A stretch of 8,508 nucleotides of DNA, from assembly GCA_964478075.1 (NCBI GenBank), contig CAYZGO010000064.1:1-8508 (forward strand), written 5' to 3'. The notes below the pieces were generated by a model. The model was given only the letters and a program-made list of their open reading frames with translations. It was not told the DNA's origin and searched no databases. Source of the DNA: DAOUEX01 sp034430235 (GTDB taxonomy: Bacteria > Chloroflexota > Anaerolineae > UBA2200). This document shows positions 1 to 6,103 of this stretch, one piece after another (the first letter of the stretch is position 1; each line of letters starts with the position of its first letter). Both the position numbers and the translations under genes were made by a program.

Positions 1-134
1 TGTCCATGGGCATGAGCAACAGCTACCGGGTGGCCATCGAAGAGGGAGCCAATATGGTGCGCATTGGCACCTTGCTGTTTGGGGAACGCTCAGCGAAGCA
101 CGTGGGACGTGGTGCCACGGGTTCTCACGCGTAG
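1..134 (+). CDS. yggS: YggS/YlmE family PLP homeostasis protein, C-terminal end (partial)
   Basis: This is the last 44 codons of a gene that begins outside the window, read in the frame starting at base 3 and ending at TAG 132-134. The translation contains SMGMS, then AIEEGANMVRIGTLLFGER. This matches the conserved C-terminus of the YggS/YlmE/PROSC family, which ends in SMGMS...AI..G...VRIG...FG.R. Family members are cytoplasmic, fold like the N-terminal barrel of alanine racemase, bind pyridoxal 5'-phosphate and help keep PLP and amino-acid pools in balance. The SMGMS segment and the VRIG strand form part of the phosphate-binding side of the PLP pocket. The tail after FGER (SAKHVGRGATGSHA) is not conserved. 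In many Bacillota this gene precedes sepF and other ylm genes; here it is followed by unrelated sugar-uptake genes, so the local order is rearranged. Recognition is by motif only. Confidence 0.85.
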   Translation, partial: SMGMSNSYRVAIEEGANMVRIGTLLFGERSAKHVGRGATGSHA

Positions 135-143
135 AACTTTTTT
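101..143 (+). terminator. Weak terminator-like hairpin at the end of the yggS fragment
   Basis: CGTGGGA (101-107) can pair with TCTCACG (123-129), with one G-T wobble. Inside it, CGTGG (108-112) faces CCACG (115-119). A run of six T follows at 138-143. The T run lies about 8 bases past the stem and the inner loop is only 2 bases, so this is not a classical intrinsic terminator. It overlaps the last codons of the yggS fragment. Confidence 0.3.
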
Positions 144-268
144 CATAGCAGTCAAGGGCGTTGTATGGATAGGGAGGGGAAGGATCATCCTTGAGATGAT
201 GACGTTCATGAGGACGACACCTGCTTCATGCTCGGCTCTCAGCACTCCCGCACATTCTTCATCTCATC

Positions 269-297
269 TTGACTCGCGTTCGAGTGTGTCATATACT
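269..297 (+). promoter_or_regulatory. Predicted sigma-70/sigma-A promoter for the PRD regulator
   Basis: TTGACT (269-274) and TATACT (292-297) are separated by exactly 17 bases. Each hexamer differs from consensus at one position. Transcription would start near 304, giving a leader of roughly 170 bases before the regulator start at 473. It is predicted from sequence only. Confidence 0.6.
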
Positions 298-426
298 TGG
301 TTGAGAAAGCACATTGGCAGCGCAACACTAGACGCCGTTGCCCAGATCTCCGCAGTCGCTCTCGGTACGCTGGTGTTGCAGTGGCCCAGCTTCGCTTGTC
401 AGAGCCCTCGTATTCAGTCAGCAATA

Positions 427-442
427 CTGAGCGATCGTTCAG
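427..442. promoter_or_regulatory. 16-bp dyad, possible operator or leader hairpin
   Basis: CTGAGCGATCGTTCAG is a palindrome apart from one G-T pair. It ends 30 bases before the regulator start codon and lies downstream of the predicted promoter. It could be an operator for autoregulation or a small structure in the mRNA leader. No second copy was seen near the 2687 promoter, so a link to the operon is not supported. Confidence 0.35.
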
Positions 443-472
443 CTACGGTGGCATATAGAACTTGGAACCTCC

Positions 473-2584
473 ATGAGCATAGTTGCACTGAGTAGCAGGC
501 AACGGGATATTCTCCTGACTCTGCTGCAATCACATGGGCAAGCTCTCTCCGCACGCGAGTTGGGCAGACAGCTTGGGCTCAGCCCTCGCATCGTACGTTC
601 TCAACTCAAGCACATTGACCTGTGGCTAGATCATCGAGGATCGCAATTGACGGTTCGGCCCCACTTTGGCATTCGCTTGCACGCCGAGGAGGGGATACGG
701 CAGAAGCTGCTCGATGAATTGCAGAGCATGGCAGGGTATTCGCTAGTACTGTCTCCCAGAGACCGACGTCACAAGTTGCTATACCGTCTATTGAACTGCG
801 ATGAGCCACTTGTGAGCAAAGAGCTAGCCAGGGAGCTTGGGGTCTCGCGCACGACAGTCCTCAAAGATATGGATTGGGCCGAGCAGTGGCTCGCAGTGCA
901 GAATCTGCAGCTCATTCGGCGACCCAACTTTGGGTTCCAGATCAATGGCGAAGAGTGTGATCTAAGAGAAGCCATTGTCAGCCTCTTGTTGGAGAGCCTC
1001 GGTGAACAATTCGTCTTACAAATGTGCCTCGCTCAACAGGACACATCGTTCCCATACAGCCCCAATCGGGCTAAGATATTGACTCACGATCCCTTGCTAG
1101 AAAGCCAAGAGTGGAAGTATGCTAAGGAACTAGTTCTGCCCCTGAGACAAACAATGGAGCCATACATGAACGATATCTCAGCGGCTGTCCTAGCTCTGCA
1201 TCTTGCTGTACTCATCAAACGAGTGAGTAAAGGTCATTATGTCGGCGTCTCCAGCCCACCGCCCGATGACCAACGCTGGGCCAAGGTCCTTCACATAGCC
1301 ACAGTGCTTGCTGACCATCTGCATCAGCAAATTGGCGTCCCTCTGCCACAGGGAGACATCGAATTCATGGCCAGGCAACTGTCCGGGTCCAGATTCCTGG
1401 GGGAATCCGAGAACTCCTGGCAACCTGGCCCGCAGGTCTCTAATGCAGTTGACGTCCTGTTGTCGGAAGCGGCTCTCTATCTTCATCCGTTACTAAGGGT
1501 GGATGAATTGCTTCACAATCGTCTTAGCCTACATCTAACATCTGCTTTCCACCGCTTGGCATTGGGCCTGCCGATCAGGAACCCCTTTCTTGATGAGGTT
1601 CGCGAGAGATATCCTTACGAATTCAGAATTGCGCGACGGAGCCGTGTCGCCCTGGAGCAGGCAGCCAATTGTACAATACCAGAGGATGAGATTGGCTTCG
1701 TCGCTATGCACTTTGCCGCTGCAATGAGCCGTGTATGTCAGAGACCCAAAAGCCGCAGGAATGTGCTTGTGGTATGCGGTTTCGGCAGGGCAACAGCGCG
1801 GCTTCTCGTATCACGGCTTCGGGCGGAGTTCCCCGATCTGCAAATCGCAGGGGTTATGTCAGCCTGTGAGATGGAGAAGATTGAAGAGCTCACTGGTGCA
1901 GTAGACGCGGTGATATCTACAGTACCGCTCAAGGTGCCCTCCGTGCCTGTAATAATAGTCAGACCCTTGCTGAGGCCCGACGATGTGGATCGCATCAGGA
2001 CGATGTTCACCAGGGAATCAGCCAGTAGCCCCAGGCTGTATGAATATGAGGGCAAAGATGAACCTGGGATCAGCCTCGATGCACTGATCACTCTGGACAC
2101 TATCGCGCTCAACGTTCAGGCTTCAGGGTGGCAAGATGCCGTTGAGAGAGCAGGTAACGTGCTGCTGCGTAGGGGCGATATCGAGCCAGGATACATCTCT
2201 GCCATGAAAGCCAACATTATGCAATATGGTCCTTACGTAGTGGTGATGCCTGGTGTAGCACTTCTCCATGCGCGCCCCGAGGATGGTGCAAATCGTCTAT
2301 CAATGGCCCTAGTGACGTTGAACCCACCGGCCAGGTTTGGCCACACCGATTGGGATCCGGTTGACGTGGCGCTTGTCCTGGCGGCTATAGACGAGCGTTC
2401 GCACCTACGAGCCCTTGGAGAACTGATCAGCTTACTGCGCGATACCATCGCCATCAACAGAATCAGAATTGCTACAGATGGGCACAAAGTCCTGCGAGCG
2501 ATTGCGGAAAGTCTTCAAAGAACGAGATCATCAAAGCAGAGGCTCACCCGGCCCCTCCCAGCCTGCCCCTCACCTCTGAACTGA
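473..2584 (+). CDS. PRD-domain PTS-controlled transcription regulator (MtlR/LicR-like, BglG superfamily)
   Basis: A 703-aa cytoplasmic regulator of a PTS operon. Domains in order: a first winged HTH at about 8-60 (ARELGRQLGLSPRIVRSQL); a second HTH at about 100-160 (KELARELGVSRTTVLKDM); PRD1 at about 205-305; PRD2 at about 325-425; an EIIB-like domain at about 429-515 with Cys435 in VVCGFGRA; and an EIIA-like domain of the fructose/mannitol type at about 533-660 with His599 in LLHARPEDG. In this family, HPr and the PTS enzymes phosphorylate PRD histidines and the EIIB/EIIA-like domains, which sets DNA binding and activation. Candidate histidines are His243 in PRD1, and His354 and His413 in PRD2. 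The usual second histidine of PRD1 appears to be Gln302 (FMARQL). DNA-binding HTHs, rather than an RNA-binding CAT domain, and the lack of a visible RAT sequence point to a DNA-binding activator. ATG 473 is the first ATG after an upstream in-frame stop; its ribosome site is weak. The target is probably the adjacent PTS cluster, which runs in the same direction. Confidence 0.9.
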   Translation: MSIVALSSRQRDILLTLLQSHGQALSARELGRQLGLSPRIVRSQLKHIDLWLDHRGSQLTVRPHFGIRLHAEEGIRQKLLDELQSMAGYSLVLSPRDRRHKLLYRLLNCDEPLVSKELARELGVSRTTVLKDMDWAEQWLAVQNLQLIRRPNFGFQINGEECDLREAIVSLLLESLGEQFVLQMCLAQQDTSFPYSPNRAKILTHDPLLESQEWKYAKELVLPLRQTMEPYMNDISAAVLALHLAVLIKRVSKGHYVGVSSPPPDDQRWAKVLHIATVLADHLHQQIGVPLPQGDIEFMARQLSGSRFLGESENSWQPGPQVSNAVDVLLSEAALYLHPLLRVDELLHNRLSLHLTSAFHRLALGLPIRNPFLDEVRERYPYEFRIARRSRVALEQAANCTIPEDEIGFVAMHFAAAMSRVCQRPKSRRNVLVVCGFGRATARLLVSRLRAEFPDLQIAGVMSACEMEKIEELTGAVDAVISTVPLKVPSVPVIIVRPLLRPDDVDRIRTMFTRESASSPRLYEYEGKDEPGISLDALITLDTIALNVQASGWQDAVERAGNVLLRRGDIEPGYISAMKANIMQYGPYVVVMPGVALLHARPEDGANRLSMALVTLNPPARFGHTDWDPVDVALVLAAIDERSHLRALGELISLLRDTIAINRIRIATDGHKVLRAIAESLQRTRSSKQRLTRPLPACPSPLN

Positions 2585-2686
2585 ACTCGGCGCTCTGGCC
2601 ACCTCCGGTTTTTCGCCCCATAGCGCTCGGCAAATGGTCCAAAAACGTAACAATTAACGGGTACGCAATATCCTCTCATCAAACCA

Positions 2687-2715
2687 TTGACATAGGCAAT
2701 TCGGCGTGGTATACT
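2687..2715 (+). promoter_or_regulatory. Predicted consensus sigma-70/sigma-A promoter of the PTS operon
   Basis: TTGACA (2687-2692) matches the -35 consensus exactly. After a 17-base spacer comes TATACT (2710-2715), one base off the -10 consensus. Transcription would begin near 2722, only about 10 bases before the EIIA ATG at 2732. A promoter this strong next to a PRD regulator gene suggests the operon is either repressed or limited at another step, but no operator was clearly recognised. Confidence 0.7.
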
Positions 2716-2731
2716 GGATAGCGAGAAACCA

Positions 2732-3226
2732 ATGAATGTGTTGTCTTCTATGTCTTCCAATTCCCTTTTCGATGAACGTCTCGTGCTCGTGGGGCTAAAT
2801 GGGAATGATTCCGAACATGTCTTGGTGGCGCTGACGCAGTTACTTGTCCAGGCTGAGTACGTTGAACCGGGGTATGTAGATGTGGTCTTGGCCAGGGAAA
2901 ATGATTTTCCAACGGGGCTCCCGACTGAGCCTGTGCCTGTTGCGATCCCCCACGGTGACCCTGACCATGTGATAAAGAGCGGCGTAGCAGTAGGTATCCT
3001 TTCCAAGCCGATCCCCTTCAAGGAAATGGGGAGCCCCACAAACACACTTAAGGTAAAAATGGTTTTCGTGCTGGCGATAAAGGAAACAGAACACCAAACC
3101 AGAATACTACAGCAGTTCATGCGCATTTTTCAAAAGCGGGTTGTGCTGGAACAGCTATGCCGAGCAAACAAGCCGGAGACTGTGGTGAAGCTGCTCAAGG
3201 CAGAGGTGAGCGAGTCGCCAGAGTAG
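2732..3226 (+). CDS. PTS EIIA component, galactitol (GatA-like) type
   Basis: A 164-aa soluble phosphocarrier that takes phosphate from phospho-HPr and passes it to the separate EIIB. The segment FPTGLP..PVPVAIPHGD is typical of the GatA-like branch of the fructose/mannitol EIIA family, and His74 in AIPHGD is the expected phosphorylation site. Further family features are a central VKMVFVLAIKE strand and a C-terminal helical part with LQQFMRIFQ. The length is normal for the family. The start is uncertain: ATG 2732 has only a weak GAG element and would lie about 10 bases from the predicted transcript start, while in-frame ATG 2750 has no ribosome site either. It is the first gene after the 2687 promoter and belongs with the EIIC and EIIB genes downstream, separated from them by the aldolase. 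The substrate cannot be read from this subunit. Confidence 0.9.
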   Translation: MNVLSSMSSNSLFDERLVLVGLNGNDSEHVLVALTQLLVQAEYVEPGYVDVVLARENDFPTGLPTEPVPVAIPHGDPDHVIKSGVAVGILSKPIPFKEMGSPTNTLKVKMVFVLAIKETEHQTRILQQFMRIFQKRVVLEQLCRANKPETVVKLLKAEVSESPE

Positions 3227-3264
3227 TTCAGGTCTCTCGTCAGAGTGCGTCTATGGAATAAGAG

Positions 3265-3405
3265 GTGGGCAGAATACCGATACGTGGGGAGCGCGCAGTG
3301 CTTCTGGAAGGATTGCGAACGAAAGTTCCAACGATGGACTATGATGCGCTGCGCACTGAAAACATCGCGGTTGTCAATACGATGGGCAAGGTGGTTGTGC
3401 ACTAG
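3265..3405 (+). pseudogene. Probable remnant of a class II aldolase/adducin (FucA/AraD-like) gene
   Basis: The frame 3265-3405 (ending TAG) reads GRIPIRGERAVLLEG, then TKVPTMDYDALRTENIAVV, then NTMGKVVVH. This resembles the family pattern of a GGN.S.R strand, a LIT.SG strand, a Y..L.P.DI.VVD segment and a GKVVEG turn, found in the N-terminal half of L-fuculose-phosphate aldolase, L-ribulose-phosphate 4-epimerase and relatives. No good start, no upstream half (an in-frame TAA lies just before, at 3256-3258) and no zinc-binding HxH region follow, so only about 46 codons of a much longer gene survive. The match is by eye and short. Chance resemblance cannot be excluded, but the run explains an otherwise empty 250-base space between EIIA and the aldolase. 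Confidence 0.4.
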
Positions 3406-3461
3406 AGTCGGTTTCAGGATGTTTGCCACGCCCGTGTTCGTTATACACGGCTAAGACTATT

Positions 3462-3470
3462 GAGGAGGTG
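3462..3470 (+). promoter_or_regulatory. Ribosome binding site fixing the aldolase start
   Basis: GAGGAGGTG lies 6 bases before ATG 3477. The earlier in-frame ATG at 3423 has no such site, so 3477 is preferred and the protein begins MALYSENEIL. Confidence 0.75.
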
Positions 3471-3476
3471 TTTGAG

Positions 3477-4376
3477 ATGGCTCTGTACTCGGAAAACGAG
3501 ATCCTGACGCGCGCAGAAGAAGGCAAATACGCTGTAGGGGCGTTTTTTGCTTTGACTATGGATTGGATTAAACCCATATTCGAGGCAGCAGAGGAAGAAG
3601 GATCCCCCATCATAATCAGTAATACTCCTGAACTAATCGAGCGAGTTGGCCTTGAGAGGTACTCGGCGGCCTTGATAGCGTCCGCTCAAAACGCGAGGGT
3701 ACCGGTATGTTTGCACATGGATCATGGAATTACCACCGATGAGAAGACTCTTGGTCATATAATAGAATGCATCCAAAACGGCTGGACATCTGTAATGTAT
3801 GATGCTTCAATGAATTCTCTTGATGAGAATATTCGATTGACTCGAGAAATTGTCAAGATGTGCCATGCAGGAGGGGTAACTGTACTGGGAGCAGTAGGAA
3901 AGGTCCCGAGGGATGTCAAAAAGGTAGAAGGTTATCAAGTCCCCAGAGCTGTGTTGACAAGGCCTGAGGAAGCAAAGGGGTTTGTTCAAGAGACAAAGGT
4001 CGATTCTCTAGCTATTGCGATAGGTCAGTTTGTACATCCCCTAACCTTTGGGGAATCAAGACCGGTCAAGAAGACCGCAAAAATCGACTTTGAACTACTT
4101 GAGAAAATCCGTTTGGCAACGGGTGCGCATCTTGTTCTACATGGAGGTTCACACATCCCTGATGAATCCATCAAGAAAACGATAGCACTGGGCGTTAGTG
4201 AGATAAAAGTGGCATGTTTGCCTGCAATAGCATGGGTAGATACCATCAGACAGTATATGGCAGAGAATCCACATGACCTGATGCCCGCCAATATCCTGGA
4301 ACCGGCACTATCAGAAATCAAAAGGATAACCGTTGAATCCATGAGGCTCTTCAAATCGTCCGGTAAGGCTTGGTAA
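3477..4376 (+). CDS. Divergent class II (zinc) ketose-bisphosphate aldolase family protein
   Basis: A 299-aa cytoplasmic protein of the class II fructose/tagatose-bisphosphate aldolase family (KbaY/GatY/FbaA). Family members split a ketose bisphosphate into dihydroxyacetone phosphate and an aldehyde. The start MALYSENEIL is typical, as is VCLHMDHG with catalytic Asp82 and zinc ligand His83. His187 (GQFVHPL) and His222 (LHGGS) are likely the other zinc ligands, and the C-terminal region (ENPHDLMPANI) aligns with the usual D...P end. Several normally fixed residues differ. The VEAELG motif with two glutamates reads TVLGAVG (Leu137, Ala139). The HG.YKG loop after the second zinc histidine is replaced. 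GGSGIPDE reads GGSHIPDE, and the phosphate-binding NVATEL reads KVACLP (Lys244). It may therefore use an unusual substrate or have altered chemistry. It probably acts after uptake by the neighbouring PTS. Family assignment is firm; activity is not. Confidence 0.85.
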   Translation: MALYSENEILTRAEEGKYAVGAFFALTMDWIKPIFEAAEEEGSPIIISNTPELIERVGLERYSAALIASAQNARVPVCLHMDHGITTDEKTLGHIIECIQNGWTSVMYDASMNSLDENIRLTREIVKMCHAGGVTVLGAVGKVPRDVKKVEGYQVPRAVLTRPEEAKGFVQETKVDSLAIAIGQFVHPLTFGESRPVKKTAKIDFELLEKIRLATGAHLVLHGGSHIPDESIKKTIALGVSEIKVACLPAIAWVDTIRQYMAENPHDLMPANILEPALSEIKRITVESMRLFKSSGKAW

Positions 4377-4388
4377 CCTAGTTGATGC

Positions 4389-4409
4389 ATCGCAATTTGA
4401 TAGTGCGAT
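4389..4409 (+). other. Short stem-loop after the aldolase gene
   Basis: ATCGCA (4389-4394) pairs with TGCGAT (4404-4409) around a 9-base loop, 12 bases past the aldolase stop. No T run follows, so it is unlikely to end transcription. It could affect mRNA processing or stability between the aldolase and EIIC genes. Confidence 0.25.
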
Positions 4410-4606
4410 ATGATTAGCAGGAATTCTCAGAGAAGATAGCCCACTTGGGGCATAATTCACAGCGCTCACTTGCTATTGCTTTTGGAGCATTAGGCAATAC
4501 GCCTGGTTACTGCGGTGCTTTCTTCAAGAATGAGATTGAAGGAGGGTATATGAGTATATTTGCTCGTTGAAGTGCTTGTTATCTACCCAGTACCCTGATA
4601 TTCGAT

Positions 4607-6073
4607 TTGATGAGAACAACAAAGGAGGCATGTCATGTGGGACACAATCAGGAGTTTCCTATCGTGGTTTGCGTTTTTGGGAGCTCCTATGATGATGTCG
4701 ATCATCTTCGTTATTGTTAACTTGGCCCTTAGGATGAAACCCGGCAAAGCTATCAGATCTGCATTGTTGTATGGCGTAGGCCTCTTCGGCCTTCTGACCT
4801 TCACCGGCATATTCGCAAATACCATTGCTCCGTTAAGCCAAGCGCTGGTTGAGAGAACCGGCGTTCAAATGACAGCCATAGACTACGGCATCGGAATTGT
4901 AGGTGTGATCCTTAGCAACCCAAGCGTTATGCTTGCGATTCCTATAGGTATCGCACTTAACGTGGTGCTGTTGATGCTTGGGTGGACCAAGACGATGGAT
5001 TTGGATATATTTAACATTCTGATCTTCTGGGGAGCACCCTTCATACTCGTTCTGGTGGATACAGGCAGCATCATACTTGCAACCATAGCTTGTATCCTTA
5101 CGGGGGCTATTGCATTAAAGCTAGCTGACTGGTCAGCACCATATATACATAAGGCCTTACCGCAATACAAGGGGTTGTCATTCCCTCATCTAAGCTCGGT
5201 TTTTTGGGCTCCATTTGCGCTCTACATCAACAAGTTCTTCGATGCCATCCCCGGATTTAAGGATTGGGATCTAGATGCAGAGGGCATCCGGAAACGTCTA
5301 GGAGTTATAGGTGACCCGATTATCATTGCGCTTGTATTGGGGGCGCTGCTAGCCTTTCTAGCCGGTAAGGACCTGAAGGATATTTTGGTCACTGGCCTTT
5401 CGCTAGGTGCAGCAATACACTTCATCCCTACCATGATTGGCGTTCTGATGGAAGGTCTGAATGCCACTTCAACGGTGTTGGGCAATTGGGTGAAGGCGCG
5501 CTATCCCAAGCGAGAAATATACATTGGATTGGATGCGGTTCTGACTGTAGGCCATCCCGAAACACTGGCAGCAGGACTGTTGCTAGTACCCCTTTGGGTT
5601 CTATTGGGGATAATCCTCCCTGGCAACACAACCTTGCCATTTGGCAAGTTGGCTACCGCATATATCACCATATCTTTGGTTATGCCGTTCTTCAAGATGA
5701 ACGTTCTTAGAGGCGTGATCATGGGCCTTGTGATTTTCGCCGTAAACCTATATCTAGCCTCTATGGCCGCGCCTTACTATACGGCGGTAGCCCAAGCGGG
5801 TGGATTTAGTATGATGGGTGCCAGCCAAGTTACTATTGCCAGTTGTCCACCCTGGGCCCTTGCAGTTCCATTCTTTAGATTCATAGCCAGCATCTTTGGG
5901 ATTTAGAAGCAAAGCAGCTACGGGGGATAAAAGGTACCTGGAAACAGGATCGCGTTATGGAAAAGAAGACTATTCTACTCGTGTGCGCAGCTGTGTTTGC
6001 GACAACTTCAATGATGAAATACCAGATTCAAGGCGCACTGGAAGAACGTGAGATTGACGTAGACATCGAGACT
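4607..6073 (+). repeat. Tandem duplication, left copy (EIIC plus 5' end of EIIB)
   Basis: The unit begins at TTGATGAGAAC just before the EIIC ribosome site and runs to codon 39 of EIIB. It reappears 1469 bases downstream (4607 aligns with 6076; the two EIIC starts are 4635 and 6104). The right copy follows directly. The truncated EIIB marks the join. Confidence 0.9.
4635..5906 (+). CDS. PTS EIIC membrane component, galactitol (GatC-like) type, copy 1
   Basis: A 423-aa integral membrane permease of the galactitol PTS family. It forms the substrate channel and works with EIIB to phosphorylate the sugar or polyol as it enters. It is very hydrophobic, with roughly nine to ten membrane segments, for example near residues 8-32, 40-62, 84-115, 126-158, 226-243, 250-272, 311-330, 337-352 and 357-378. 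NPSVM (95-99) and GHPET (306-310) are the most motif-like polar stretches and may lie near the substrate path. AAAGGAGG (4621-4628) sits 6 bases before ATG 4635, fixing the start. Length is close to GatC (about 450 aa). It follows the aldolase by 258 bases and precedes the truncated EIIB by 50 bases. A second, nearly identical copy lies downstream. Substrate unknown; galactitol-type refers to family, not to proven specificity. Confidence 0.9.
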   Translation: MWDTIRSFLSWFAFLGAPMMMSIIFVIVNLALRMKPGKAIRSALLYGVGLFGLLTFTGIFANTIAPLSQALVERTGVQMTAIDYGIGIVGVILSNPSVMLAIPIGIALNVVLLMLGWTKTMDLDIFNILIFWGAPFILVLVDTGSIILATIACILTGAIALKLADWSAPYIHKALPQYKGLSFPHLSSVFWAPFALYINKFFDAIPGFKDWDLDAEGIRKRLGVIGDPIIIALVLGALLAFLAGKDLKDILVTGLSLGAAIHFIPTMIGVLMEGLNATSTVLGNWVKARYPKREIYIGLDAVLTVGHPETLAAGLLLVPLWVLLGIILPGNTTLPFGKLATAYITISLVMPFFKMNVLRGVIMGLVIFAVNLYLASMAAPYYTAVAQAGGFSMMGASQVTIASCPPWALAVPFFRFIASIFGI

Positions 6074-6079
6074 GCTTGA
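5957..6079 (+). pseudogene. Truncated EIIB (40 codons) at the duplication junction
   Basis: The frame reads MEKKTILLVCAAVFATTSMM and continues to DVDIETA, then TGA. It matches the first 39 residues of the full EIIB at 7579-7872 with only a few changes (Lys2 to Glu, Gly13 to Val, Glu25 to Gln, Gly32 to Glu, Lys38 to Glu). After codon 39 the sequence switches to the upstream region of EIIC copy 2, so the distal 58 residues are lost. Cys10 is kept, but Gly13 in the loop after the cysteine (CAAGFATT) is Val. A fold of this family needs about 95 residues, so the peptide is unlikely to work as a phosphocarrier. The stop overlaps an ATG (TGATG), and the EIIC copy 2 ribosome site follows closely, so its translation might aid downstream initiation. 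Confidence 0.85.
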
Positions 6080-6103
6080 TGAGAACAGAAAAGGAGGCAT
6101 GTC

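Larger units (their letters stand above)
135..472. other. Intergenic region upstream of the PRD regulator
   Basis: No convincing gene is seen here. The longer open frames on either strand lack a plausible ribosome binding site and their translations resemble no family I know. The stretch contains a T run just after the yggS fragment, a promoter-like pair of hexamers at 269-297 and a 16-bp dyad at 427-442. If the promoter is real, the regulator mRNA has a leader of about 170 bases. Confidence 0.5.

Noticed and set aside
64..495. A 143-codon plus-strand frame overlapping the yggS end and the regulator start
   Set aside because: It overlaps the yggS fragment in another frame, has no ribosome site, and its translation looks like random Ser/Thr/Arg-rich sequence.
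2585..2686. Possible terminator or RAT-type antiterminator after the regulator gene
   Set aside because: Only short, weak stems are present near GGTTTTT at 2608-2614, and no RAT-like sequence was recognised.
2515..3126. A 203-codon minus-strand frame over the EIIA gene
   Set aside because: It is antisense to a well-supported EIIA gene and its promoter, and the Ser/Thr-rich translation resembles no family.
4418..4570. An open stretch of 50 codons ending MSIFAR, with GAAGGAGGG before its only ATG (4550)
   Set aside because: From the ATG it encodes only six residues. The preceding open codons read like protein (AIAFGALGNTPGYCGAFF) but match no family I know, so it may be a gene remnant or chance. 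Too weak to list as a gene.
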